Positions 42,964 through 52,767 of a stretch of DNA of 64,000 bases are shown one piece after another. Source of the DNA: Hyaloraphidium curvatum (taxonomy: Eukaryota > Monoblepharomycota > Hyaloraphidiomycetes > Hyaloraphidiales > Hyaloraphidiaceae); assembly GCA_025558095.1 (NCBI GenBank), contig JAIVFI010000031.1:310001-374000 (forward strand). The letters are read 5' to 3'. A model generated the notes under the pieces. It was not told the origin of the DNA and searched no databases. It saw only the letters and a program-made list of their open reading frames with translations. How positions within the stretch are numbered: position 1 is the stretch's first letter; each line of letters opens with the position of its first letter. The position numbers and the translations under genes were made by a program.

Positions 42964-43614
42964 TCAGACGGGCACGCCCCTCGAGTTCCCCCCGACGCCC
43001 GCCCGAGGATCCCCCTTTCCCAGGCTGGCGAGCAGCACCCTCCCCGCTGCCGACAGGTCGACGACCAGCGTCGGCAGCAGCGCCAGCATGTCGTCGTCGC
43101 TCGGCTGCGCCTCGTGCGGGTCGCCCTCGGCGGGGTGCCACGGGAACACGGTCCGCAGCCGCGGCGGGGGTGGCGGGTCGGCGGCTCCACCGGGCGCTTC
43201 GGCCTCGGGTGGCAAGGGCGGCGGCCGCCCGTCGAGGTCGTAGCCGCGCAGGTCCGAGGCCGAGTAGAACGTCCGGGCAAATGTGAGCATGGCGGCGCAC
43301 CGCAGCAGGTCGGCGGCCAGGGCGGCGAAATCGACCAGCAGCAGCTTCGCCCTCGACGGCTGCTCGCGGCCCAGAAAGTCCAGCACGATCGACCACGGGT
43401 TGGCGCCGCCGAGCGCGTGTGCCGCGGCGCAGACGGCGTTTGGCGCCACGGCGGCCCACGCGTGCGCGGCCGGGCGGAGACGGGGCCCGAACGAGTGCGC
43501 CGCCAGCCGCAGCAGCAGCAGCGGCAGCGACGCGTCGAGCACGAACGAGTAGATCGCGAGCAGCACGCCCAGGCGGGACAGGCTGCCCACGAGGCGCCGC
43601 ACGTATATCTGCAT
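42964..43614 (-). CDS. Small fungal membrane protein (DUF1746-like, tentative)
   Basis: A single exon for 216 residues, start MQIYVRRLVGSLSRLGVLLA at 43614. Hydrophobic helices are visible at about residues 12-38 (LGVLLAIYSFVLDASLPLLL), 85-115 (LLLVDFAALAADLLRCAAML) and 170-190 (LALLPTLVVDLSAAG). A Pro-rich loop with EAEAPGGAADPPPPPRLRTV lies between. Multi-pass topology and a first helix with SFVLDxSL resemble fungal DUF1746 proteins, including the Dsc4 subunit of the Golgi Dsc E3 ligase. The match is from pattern only. I am confident it encodes a membrane protein and not of its role. Confidence 0.5.
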   Translation of the reverse strand: MQIYVRRLVGSLSRLGVLLAIYSFVLDASLPLLLLRLAAHSFGPRLRPAAHAWAAVAPNAVCAAAHALGGANPWSIVLDFLGREQPSRAKLLLVDFAALAADLLRCAAMLTFARTFYSASDLRGYDLDGRPPPLPPEAEAPGGAADPPPPPRLRTVFPWHPAEGDPHEAQPSDDDMLALLPTLVVDLSAAGRVLLASLGKGDPRAGVGGNSRGVPV

Positions 43615-43801
43615 GGTGCTTTTCAGAGAATCAGAGTCTAGAAACCGGGACTACAAAGATACAAAACCCCCTACCCTCCCTTAACCTCAACTACAATTGG
43701 GAAGCAGTTGTTGATCCAGCGAGTGGTCATCACAGCTTTTGGCTTGCGATGGTCTAACTCGAGCTCCATTGGCACTTTCTGCGGCCGTTCCCAGGACCGT
43801 T

Positions 43802-46096
43802 CTATTCGTCGCCCTCCTCCTCCATCTCGTCGTCGTCATCACCGTCCGCCTCGGCCGTGCCCGCATCCTCGCCCGCAATCGCCGCACCGCTCGCGGCCTT
43901 CTTGCGGCTCCGAGCCCCGTCTGTGCCCTTGGCCTGCTTGGTGATCATCCGCCTGTCCTTCCCCATCGCCGCATCCAGCCGTAGGAACTTGCAAAGAAGA
44001 TGTTCCCAGTACAGGAGGTCCAGGAACACCGCGCTGGCGGTCGGTCTCCCCGACTTTTGCGGGGGATAGCCCCACTTGGTCAGGAAGTCCTCGACGTCGG
44101 CGTAGACCTCGGACAGCTTCCACCCGTTCGACCTGAAGAAGGCCGCCGCGCGCTCGGACCCGAGCCCGAGGTCGAACTTGTCGATCGGCCCGTCGGGCAG
44201 CTCGAACCACTCCTCGCAAAAGTAGAAGATGTCGCCCAGTGCCAGCAGGAGCATCAGCTTGCCCGCGTACGTCTTGCGCCGCTCCGGCTTCAGCGCCTCC
44301 AGCTCGCCCTTGTCCTCCAGGTTCTCGAGGTACGTGTTCATCAGCTCTTCAAGCTCCTTCTTGATCGGCCAATGGCGAACGTCCTTTCCCGCCTCGACGA
44401 AGTCGCTCCAGCGCAACTTGCACTTCTCCCCGCGCTTGAGGAAGGCCATCGACATGCACATTTCGAAAGCGCCGGCCGCAAGGTCGGACAGCAAGCCGCA
44501 GTGCTCTGCAAGGTCCTCACGGCCCAGCTTGAGGATCTTGTTTAGCGGGGTCTGATACGCCGTAGGAGAGCATTGCATGTTCTTCGCACGAAGAACAGCT
44601 TCCTTCCATCCCAGCCTGGTCTTTGGTATTATGCAACGCCGGACGGTAGACCTCACCTGCAGCTTCCACCAGTATCTTGCGGTCTCGTAGTCGGCATACA
44701 CCCGGTTTTCGGTCTCCCGCTTTCCCTTCCAAAGCTTGACAGGGCGCAGGGCGATGTGGTCCGAAAAGGCCGGGTCCGAGAAGACTATAGAGGCCAGCGC
44801 AATCGGATCCCGGTAGTATAGGACGGGTTTCAATTGCTCGATGAGCTTCCGCTCGTGGGCCTTCAGAGGGGGGTCGAAGGCGTCGGGCATGATGTCCCAG
44901 ACCTTGAAGTCCTTCGAAGACGGTTAGTGAAGCCGTGGAATGGATGGCCGCCACGACTTACAAGCTCGCGCAACTTCCCATCCAGCCTTTCGTTCATCTG
45001 GTCCGCGCTCTTGAAGGTCAACACATCGGGCACAAGCTCGTTCAGCTTTCGAATGAGTCTATGGGGAGGGGATGAGCAGCTGCGTAATCTCCTCAACGAG
45101 AGCAAAGTACTCAGTTAGGTGGGCCTTGGGCAGCTTGGCCTTGAGCAGCCCGAAGTCCATCAGCCACTTGTCCAGCTCCGTGAAGCCCTCGTCCATGTCC
45201 TCCCAACGAGCGCTGTGTTCCGCGGCTTCCTCCGGCGATCCATATGGTTGTCCTGGTCGTTGATTAGCAACAAGGGCGCGGCAGCCGCAGGAGGTCTCAC
45301 CTGCCCCCTCGAACTCCTCCCAAATGCTAACCCCGTCCCCAGAATCCGACTCGTCCTCCGAGCCCTCAACCATGAAAGCGGGCTCTGCCTGCTCCTCCTC
45401 GTCGTCTTCCGCGTCCTGAGCCGCCTCCCCAGACGCCATGCTGCCCTCGTTCCGCTCCGCAGCAGCCTAGAAAACGGCGGTCACTGACGGGCAAGCGGAA
45501 CGCGACGTTGCCGTCACCTGTAGCTCGTCCTGCGTGGCAGCACCGTCCAGGACTCCAATGGCCGATTCCGTGCGGTGGCCCCGACGATCTCGACGCCATC
45601 GTCGTCGAGCTGGATATCGTGGATAGTGGCGTAGCGGTCAGGTCAAGCATCGAGCACGAAGCCGTCCACGTACATCAAGGAGGCCGTCCTCAAGTTCGCC
45701 GTCTTCGTCTTGCAGCGCATGCTGAGCTAAGCTCGAAACAACATCACGCGTGTCCGCGTGCTCGACGCGGTTCGAGGGGGATGAAGTCTGGCGAGGAGCA
45801 CCACCGAGTTGAAGGGTCGGCGACGTCGTGCCCTCAAGCTGTTGGCCTACTTCAGTCTGGGAAACGTGTACCTCAAAGTCATCGTCCACAATGAGGTCCA
45901 AGGAGCCGGATGGGCTAGGCTGGCGCGTTGAATAGTCCCCGGCGAGGTCGCTCCGTTGCGGACTCGCGGGGGGCGTATCCTCGACCTTCCAGACACTCCG
46001 CCTCGCCTGGATCCCGCATGGCTTGTTGGAAGCATAGTGTCTATATAGCGTGGTCTTCGGCAACGCGCCGCAAAATGGGCATTGCTCGTGTGGCAT
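43802..46096 (-). CDS. Plavaka-type transposase relative lacking the usual catalytic core
   Basis: Begins MPHEQCPFCGALPKTTLYRH with one C2-type zinc finger (C-x2-C ... H-x6-C), as Plavaka transposases do. Acidic exons follow (AEDDEEEQAEPAFMVEGSED). Then comes FTELDKWLMDFGLLKAKLPK, spliced to LIRKLNELVPDVLTFKSADQ and DFKVWDIMPDAFDPPLKAHE. The block VLYYRDPIALASIVFSDPAF, SDHIALRPVKLWKG, NRVYADYETARYWWKLQ matches the pre-catalytic Plavaka block (RDPxxxxxxLFxDPxFxxHxxFxPxR ... EMxTGxWWW). Next, Plavaka has the DDE start (about IILSSDKTQLT). Here a possible 105-nt intron leads instead to TPLNKILKLGREDLAEHCGL and an unrelated helical C-terminus. It ends acidic (DDDDEMEEEGDE). Either a domesticated relic or a fusion. 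At least six exons. Divergent from a DUF6532-like gene. Confidence 0.5.
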
Positions 46097-46215
46097 CTAG
46101 ACGTGATCTCGATATCGCGCGTAAACAAACGACCAGTCAAGCTCTCCAGCTCTCGAGCCCTGCGCAATGGCAACGGCTCGAATTCACCTGCAGTCCCGCC
46201 ATCACTGTTGCGACG
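46097..46215. promoter_or_regulatory. 119-bp divergent promoter, transposase relative / DUF6532-like
   Basis: Two start codons point away from each other across 119 bp. The layout would place both genes under one element-internal promoter. No motif is recognisable. Confidence 0.35.
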
Positions 46216-47685
46216 ATGTCGAAGAACAAGGGTGCCCGCAAGGTGCGTGTCACCCATGTCACAGCTGGTCCTTCACCTTCTCGTGAACTCACCGAGGCGC
46301 GTCGGCAGCAGAAGCAGCCGCCGCAAGCCATGTTCGGGGGCGAATCGGACGACGTGGACCAGAATAGCGAGAGCAGCGGCTCGGATACTTCGTCCACCAC
46401 TGGCCGCGGGGTCGCCAGACGCGGGAGCCCACCAAAGAAGGATCCCGTCGTCGTGGCACTCTCGCTCACTGGCATGCATCGCCATCCGCAGCGGATCACA
46501 GCTACCAGGAAGGACGGTGGTTTCTCCGAAGGCGCGTTCCGGGGCGGACGAGGCGAAAAGTGCCTCCGGAGCGGATGACCAAGCACGGCGAGAGTGCCAA
46601 GGAGCGCCGCGAAAGAGAAGCACTGTAAGCTGACTTCGTGTCATTCAACGTGAGCCCTTGCTAACGGCGGCTTCTAGTCAAGTAGTCGAGAAGGGCGACG
46701 TGCTGGAGCGCTTCAAGATACTCGCCAAGCAGTACGCCATCACCGATAACGTCTTCGCCAAGTTCCCCGGAACGCCTCAACAGGCGCTCGTTGCCCGCCG
46801 TCGCAAACTCACGGAGCTGTTCAACAAGGCTGTTGGGCGTCAGGGCACGAATGCCGAGCTGGACATCTTCGACACATTCGTTGGTCTGGCGTTTCCTCGA
46901 TCCTGGATGATGCTCACATCCCTGTAGTTCCAGGACACGGTCAACGGATTCCGCGGGAACCTGGTAAACGAGTTCGGCAAGTACCTCGACCTGGGGGAGA
47001 ACTTGGCGACTCTCGGCATCCCTGGCGGCACCACTGACGAGGCAAAGAAGCAGGCGGCCTCGCGCATCGAGGCCTTGTTGAAGGACGACACGTCAGTAGC
47101 AGTCATTGCCGCGCTCCAGGGCTCCTGTTCACGGTGCTGCCTCACAGGTACCTTTGCCAAGACATGGACGCCAAAACCGGAACCTTCTGCAACAGTCTCA
47201 TCGTCGACTTCATCGAGACCAAGATCTACGGCATGACCTCGAAGAAGGCTGGCCGCATGATCGGGCATTCCAGCATCGAGGAGATGAAAGGTTGGTTCCA
47301 TCGCGAGCGCGTCGCACGAGGCCGACATTGACGCCTTCTACAACGTCTAGTGCCCTTTGGGACCATCTTCCTCGTTGCCACCATGTTCCAGCACTGTCTG
47401 GAGAACCTTCGGCGCAAGAAGCTCGGCGTGAAGCAGCTCAACTTCAGCAGCAAGGAGTCGCTGGCGGTGGAATCCTACCTTGACGAGGGCGACAGGCCGC
47501 CCAAGCCGATCATCAAGCAAGCTGTCGACATCATCTCGGCCATCGTCTTCGCGGAGGCCATAAGCCGCAAGGCGATAACGCGCGGGAGGCGGGCTAACGT
47601 CGGAGCTGAAGATTTGGAGAAGCTGGAGGCCGCAGAGAGGCAGGCCCGGATCGAGGCCGGCGAGGAGGAAGACGACACCCAGTAG
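46216..47685 (+). CDS. DUF6532-like fungal protein
   Basis: Starts MSKNKGARKVRVTHVTAGPS with a basic, Ser-rich, probably nuclear N-terminus. Splicing at 46624 joins EREAL to QVVEKGDVLERFKILAKQYA. Following exons give PGTPQQALVARRRKLTELFN, FQDTVNGFRGNLVNEFGKYL, FTVLPHRYLCQDMDAKTGTF, FIETKIYGMTSKKAGRMIGH and PFGTIFLVATMFQHCLENLR. A helical segment with R-x-(K/R)L...LF, then F.......FRG.L.xxxxxxL, then a long exon with a hydrophobic IxLVATxxxxxLExxR helix, is how I recall DUF6532, a fungal family expanded in basidiomycetes and often near transposons. The tail is acidic (AGEEEDDTQ). Function unknown. Divergent from the Plavaka-like gene. Confidence 0.45.
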
Positions 47686-49165
47686 AAATAGGAGCAAGCA
47701 CTGTACTTGTATTGTTCAGCCAAGATCTCGTTGTGCCACTTCCGTCGGCGAAAGGGCTGAGCGTGATCAGATCGAGTGATCAACCCCACCGACACAGAAT
47801 TCAGGCATCGACCGGGCAACCTCGACCGAGTCTCCGCGCCGGGCCGCCCACGGCAACGCGTCTTCCGCGCTCTTCATTTCGCTGCCGTGATCCGTCGCGC
47901 GGCGGGGACCCCGGCGCGCCGGTACTGCTGCCGAACCGTTCCCGAGTTCCTCGCACTCGCTGCATGTCCGCCGCTCCCGCCGCTACTGACCTCGCTTAAG
48001 CGTGCTTCTGACACGTGTTTCCTCTTCTCCCCCCTCAGGTCCTCGTCTTGGGGAGCTCTCCGGGTGGGTGCCTTCCGCCGTCCCCTCTTCGCTGATCCGC
48101 ACCGCTCCCTCCTTCCCTTCCCCGCAGGCTCGCTCATAGTCGCCAGCATCATCAGGTACGTGGCGCCGGGTTCTCGTTTGCTCATCTGCTGACCCGAACC
48201 GCGACCTCAGTGTTCGGCTCCTGGGCGGACGGCGACCAACGGCGACAGCGCGGCCTGCCGAGGCGATGGGGAGTGGCTATATGAACAAGTTAGCATCGAG
48301 TGTACGTGCCAGGTGGAGCTGAATACACGGGTTTCAACACTGGTATGGCTGTACGAGTCCGGGAGCATCGAGACCTCCGGCGCCGCCTGCGGCAGCATCT
48401 GTATCCGGACCGCGGACCCTGGCGACATCTCAAACGGAGGCATGTCCCAGGGGGCATCTGGATGAACTGCTCTCCAAGAGCTGCATCTGGATGTCACCAG
48501 ATTTGTCTTCTCGGATTCTGGTAGCATCTCGAGCATCTGGGAGCCTCGAGGTGCTTCGGGATGTCTCTGGATGGACTCGAAGGATTTCCTGATGGAATGA
48601 CGGCTGTATGAGTATGAATGAACTCGTATGGTCCCAACCTTCATTCGCAGATCCTTGCGGTCTTCCGTTACAGCCGCTGATCGAGGGTCAGTTCATCCCG
48701 CGGCGACGCCCGACGGCAACCCACGAGGTCGACTCATCGAGGACAGCATGCGTGGGCAGACGATCATCTCGGCGGAGCCCTCGGCGAGCTGCTTCCTGCC
48801 GGGCGTGTTCCGTGCCTTGGAATGAGGGCTGAGTCGCCCTTGCAGGAAAGCAACCGAGTCCCTAGTGCGATTATTGCAGTGGACAGCCACCGGAGCGCCG
48901 TGACGCCGTCGCAATAGCCCGCATCGGTGCCCGGGCGGCAGCGCGGTCCGCCGCAGGTCCGCCGCACGACCCGCCCGGCTCCCGGCAGAGGAACTGCGGC
49001 TTGACTGCCACCCAGCCGTGGTTTCCTGGTTTCCCGCCCCAGCCTGCGCGCGCCTCCAAGCCCTTTCGCGGGTCCCTGGCTCCGCACGAAACAAACGCTT
49101 CCCGGCCCCGCCCCGCCCATCCGCGCGCCCCGCGCCCCCGTCCAGTTCACCCTTCCCGCAACACG
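47686..49165. other. Long intergenic stretch with degenerate repeats
   Basis: 1,480 bp without a supported gene. At 47964-48190 a short ATG frame (MSAAPAATDLA) and several GT/AG sites could form tiny exons, but no family emerges. From about 48361 to 48600 the motif GCATCTGG and relatives (GCATCTGTA, GCATCTCGA, ACATCTCA, ATGTCTCTGG) recur at spacings of roughly 17-60 nt. The last 300 bp is GC-rich and holds the promoter of the RGG/RRM gene. Confidence 0.5.
48361..48600. repeat. Degenerate GCATCTGG-type repeats
   Basis: Five or more imperfect copies of GCATCTGG occur (for example near 48395, 48453, 48484, 48523, 48533) in otherwise non-coding DNA. Read in the minus strand they give a Met/Pro/Glu-rich frame (MLEMLPESEK, DMPPFEMSPG). 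They may be a decayed minisatellite. Confidence 0.35.
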
Positions 49166-50318
49166 ATGGCCGAAGTGTCGACGACGCAAGTGCGGGAGCC
49201 GGCTACGGGCTTCCCCGCCGACGACGGCCTGCCCAAGGTGTTTGCCGGCAACCTGCCGTTCTCGGCCACGGAGGACTCGCTCAAGGCATTCTTCCGCGAG
49301 GCCGCCGAGCCGTGGGTGTTTCCCGCGGGGGCGGGGGGCCGCATCGCCCCCTGCCGCCCCTCCCCCATGTCCCCCTCCCCCTTTCCATTAAAACGGCGCC
49401 CCGCAGCAAATACGCAAACATCATCCACCGCGGCACGCGCTCGCTCGGCTACGGCTTCGTGGCATTCACCTCGGACGCCGACGCCGAGAAGGCCGTGCAA
49501 ATGATGGACAAGAAGGAGATGGAAGGCAGGCAGATCAACGTCGAGCTGGCCAAGGCCAAGGTGGGCCCCGCACGCGGCCGGGTCGCATTCATTCGATCCG
49601 TGTGCTGACGGGTGTATCGTGCAGGAGGACGGCGTGCCCCGCGGACGCGGGCGCGGCGTGTACCGCGGGACGGGCGAGTTCCGCGGGCGCGGCACGCGCG
49701 GCCGGGGCGCCCCCAGGGGCCGCGGCAGGGTGAGCGTCGTCCTGCCTGCCGGCCGCTGTTTCTCATCGTCTGACCGCCGCCCCCGTTTTGCAGGGAGGTG
49801 CGACCGGCGCCGCCCCCGCCGACGGCGAGGCCGCGGCCCCCGCCCCCGCCGCCGACGGCGACGCCCCCGCGCCCGCCGCCGACGGTGCCCCCCCCGCCCG
49901 TGGCCGTGGCCGCGGCCGCGGCCGCGTCGCGCGCGGCGCCGCGGCCCCCCGCGCGCCCCGCCCGGCCCCCGAGGGCGAGCCCAGCAAGACCACGCTGTTC
50001 GTCGCCAACCTGCCCTTCACGCTCGACGACGCCGGGCTCAAGCAGATCTTCCAGGAGTACCGCGTCACTTCGACGCACGTGGTGCGGATGAAGAGCGGGC
50101 GGAGCAAGGGGTTCGGCTTCGTCGAGGTGGCGGACGAGGCGGAGCAGAAGAAGGTGCTGGGGGAGCTCAAGAGCGCCACCGTCAACGGGCGCGAGCTCAC
50201 GATCAAGGTGGCGTACACGAGCCAGGTCAAGCCCGAGGGCGACGAGGGCGAGGCCGCCGAGGTCGCCGCCGAGTCGGGCGCGCCCCCGGCCGAAGCGCAG
50301 GCCGAGGTGCAGGCCTGA
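49166..50318 (+). CDS. Two-RRM, RGG-rich RNA-binding protein (nucleolin-like)
   Basis: Starts MAEVSTTQVREPATGFPADD. RRM1 begins PKVFAGNLPFSATEDSLKAF and, after a roughly 89-nt intron, continues SKYANIIHRGTRSLGYGFVA with RNP1 GYGFVAF. The linker is an RGG/RG segment encoded by a separate exon (GVPRGRGRGVYRGTGEFRGR) followed by Ala/Pro/Asp repeats and GRGRGRGRVARGAAAP. RRM2 has TTLFVANLPFTLDDAGLKQI and RNP1 KGFGFVEV. The tail is Glu/Ala-rich. RGG boxes are commonly methylated and target RNA or G-quadruplexes, so a nucleolar or mRNP role is plausible. Similar to Gar2/Nsr1-type proteins, but these have the RGG C-terminal to both RRMs; here it is between them. Confidence 0.8.
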
Positions 50319-50790
50319 GGCCCCCGCGCGGCGGTATCCCTGCGGGCGGTGTATGTGCCCCCAGGGAGCGGTATCTAAACTGATGGCGCACGCGCACGCT
50401 GCGAGCCGACGCCTCCCTGCGCGAAGTCATGGATGCGATGCCACCGCGAATCGTGGACGTCCGAGGGTCCGCGCATGCACCGTACCCTGCATATCCGAGC
50501 CTGTGGCAGCATGGCCGCCGTCCCGCCACCGGTCCGCCCGGCGGGGACCGAAGGAAGGGTCCGACGTCGAGTCACCGCGGCGGGTTCTCTGACCGGTTAC
50601 TCACGAATCCGAATCCGCCCGCCGGATCCCGCCGCCGAGCTCGCTTCCTCGTACTGGCCCCGATCCGGTTCGGACAGCAGCCCTCCGAGGCACGACATCG
50701 GGCCCGCTCCGCTTCGGGCGGCAATAAACCTGCGGCGGCCGTGACGGCTGGGGCGCTGAAATCCAGCTTCCAATATAGCCGCGTGCCCAC
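50319..50790. other. Non-coding gap
   Basis: 472 bp between two co-oriented genes. No convincing ORF. It should hold a 3' UTR and the promoter of the EEP gene. Confidence 0.6.
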
Positions 50791-52356
50791 ATGACCGGCC
50801 CCGCACACGAGGGCGGCGGCGCGGACGCACGGGACGGCGATGCGGCGGAGGACGCGGGGGGCCCGGGCGGCGGGCGCGATGCGGGGGAGGCGCGGCGGGG
50901 GGCCGGCGGCGGCGGCGGGGATGGTCCGCCGTCTGACGGGGGACCACGGGGGGCCGAGGGGCACTCCGGGGCCCCCGCGCACGCCAACGGGGACCCGCGA
51001 GATGCGCCGGCGGGGGCCGGGGCCGCGCAGCCGCCGGGGGAGCCCGCCGCGGGGACGCCGCCCGATGAGGCTATTCCGGCGGGCGCGCTGGCGGCGGCCC
51101 CCGAGGCGCCCCGCGGCCCGCCGCCCGGCCTGAGGCCCGTGTCGGTGTTCTCGCTCAACTGCTACCTCATCCCGGCATTCTTCCTGGAGCACTACACAAA
51201 GGGCGGCGCCGCCGGCGAGCCCGCGTACGACCTCGCCTCGTGCCGCGACCAGGCCGTGCGCGCAGCCCGCATCGGCGCCGCAGTGCGCAGCAGGCGCCCG
51301 CACCTCGTCGCGCTGCAGGAGGCCTGGGGCGGCGCCAGCGACGTGCTGCTGGCCGCGCTCGAGGCGCCCGGCGGCGACCCCTGCGAGGTCGTGCTGGGCA
51401 GGCCGTGGGGCTTCGGCGGCTGGCTCGCCGGTTCCACGCTGGCGGACATGATCAACGCCGCGTGGGCTACCGTGTGCCGCTACGGCGGCCTCATGTCGGC
51501 CGTGCGCAGGCCGCCGCGGACGTGGCTCGAAACCCTGACCCTGGGCTGGGCCGGCGTGCCCGACTCCCTGGAACCGCGCCTGCGCGTGCTGCGCTCGCAC
51601 CACCACACCTTCCGGCACGCAGAGGGCGAGGAGTTTATGAACAAGTCTGTCTCGTTCCTGCTCCTGGACGCCTCGTCCTTTTGGGGACCCAACCACCGCC
51701 TGCTGGCCCTCAACACGCACCTGCACTCCCCCGACCCCTTCATCAAGTCGCCGCACCGCACGGTGCAGATCGCCGAGATCAAATCCGTGCTGTGCGACCT
51801 GCGCGCACGGTGGCGCTCCCTCTTCATCTCCTTGTCCCCGGACCACCCCGACCCGGACGAGGCCGAGGCGGCCTCGTGGCGCCGCACCGCCGTCATCCTC
51901 TGCGGCGACCTCAACATCTCCTACCTCTCCGAACCCTCCGCGCACATCGCCGCCCGCGGAGAGGGCGGCCCCCTGCGGCCCTCGGAGGAGTACCTGGACC
52001 TGCTCGCCGCCCTGGACGCGCGCGACCTGTACCTGCCCCCGCACCACGCGGAGCACCTCCTCCGCACCTTCTCCTACGACCCTGCGCGCAACCCGTACGT
52101 CGCGGAGCGGTACCGCGCCAGCAACGAGATGGCGCGCATGGACTTTCTCCTCGCCCTGGACCGCCTCCCCTCTCCTCCCGCCCCCGGGGGGGACGCGGAC
52201 CCTTTGGACCGCGCCGAGGCGCAGCCCGCCGCCGCGGGGCTGGAACTGCTCCGCCTGGACGGCGCGGTGGAGGTGCTGGATGCGCCCGGGGGGGGCGAAG
52301 GGGTGCTGTCGGACCACTGGGCCGTGGCGGCCGAGGTGTGGCCCGCGGGGAGGTGA
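50791..52356 (+). CDS. EEP-fold phosphodiesterase (neutral sphingomyelinase-like)
   Basis: A single-exon gene for 521 residues. The first about 105 residues are Gly/Ala/Pro/Asp-rich and disordered. The endonuclease-exonuclease-phosphatase fold begins VSVFSLNCYLIPAFF. Family motifs are present: catalytic Glu in PHLVALQEAWGG, LLALNTHLHSP, metal Asp/Asn in AVILCGDLNISYL, RMDFLLALD and the terminal Asp/His in LSDHWAVAAEVW. The QEAW and GDLN motifs with SDHxAV fit neutral sphingomyelinases and related Mg-dependent lipid phosphodiesterases, though DNase and inositol-phosphatase relatives share them. No signal peptide or membrane helix is seen, so it is probably cytosolic or peripheral. Substrate is inferred. 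Confidence 0.75.
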   Translation: MTGPAHEGGGADARDGDAAEDAGGPGGGRDAGEARRGAGGGGGDGPPSDGGPRGAEGHSGAPAHANGDPRDAPAGAGAAQPPGEPAAGTPPDEAIPAGALAAAPEAPRGPPPGLRPVSVFSLNCYLIPAFFLEHYTKGGAAGEPAYDLASCRDQAVRAARIGAAVRSRRPHLVALQEAWGGASDVLLAALEAPGGDPCEVVLGRPWGFGGWLAGSTLADMINAAWATVCRYGGLMSAVRRPPRTWLETLTLGWAGVPDSLEPRLRVLRSHHHTFRHAEGEEFMNKSVSFLLLDASSFWGPNHRLLALNTHLHSPDPFIKSPHRTVQIAEIKSVLCDLRARWRSLFISLSPDHPDPDEAEAASWRRTAVILCGDLNISYLSEPSAHIAARGEGGPLRPSEEYLDLLAALDARDLYLPPHHAEHLLRTFSYDPARNPYVAERYRASNEMARMDFLLALDRLPSPPAPGGDADPLDRAEAQPAAAGLELLRLDGAVEVLDAPGGGEGVLSDHWAVAAEVWPAGR

Positions 52357-52767
52357 TGCGTCGACGGAGCGAGGGCGGGGCTGTGCGGTGCTGTGCGGTG
52401 CGGCGCGGGGAGGGATGGTATCTATTCGGCCCGTTGTTACGGGCCGACTTTTGCACAGGGAACGAGGAATGGAACGGAGGCGTCAAGAGGTGCCGTGCCG
52501 CCGCTCCCGTCGGTCCGCTCCACACATGCACCGAGCCGCACGATCGGTGCTCCTGCATCCCAGCAGTTCGCCGCACGATGCCGTTCTCCCCGTCCGGATC
52601 AGGCGACTTTGCCGCTGGCTGTGTCCCGGGGTGATGACGCGGTGCGGCAAGGCCCCCGAACCGCACGCTCCGCCCCGCGAGGGACGCCGCACTCACCCGT
52701 CCCCTGCCGCCGAAATCCGCATCCTGGCCTCCCTCCGAGGCCCGCTGCACTCTCCCCCGTGCCGAAC
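52357..52767. other. Non-coding gap
   Basis: 411 bp upstream of the secreted propeller gene. No gene is supported; probable 3' UTR plus promoter. Confidence 0.6.

Noticed and set aside
47964-48190. Tiny multi-exon gene (MSAAPAATDLA ... GSLIVASIIR)
   Set aside because: Candidate ribosomal eS28-like pieces did not match when translated, and no consistent frame links the pieces.
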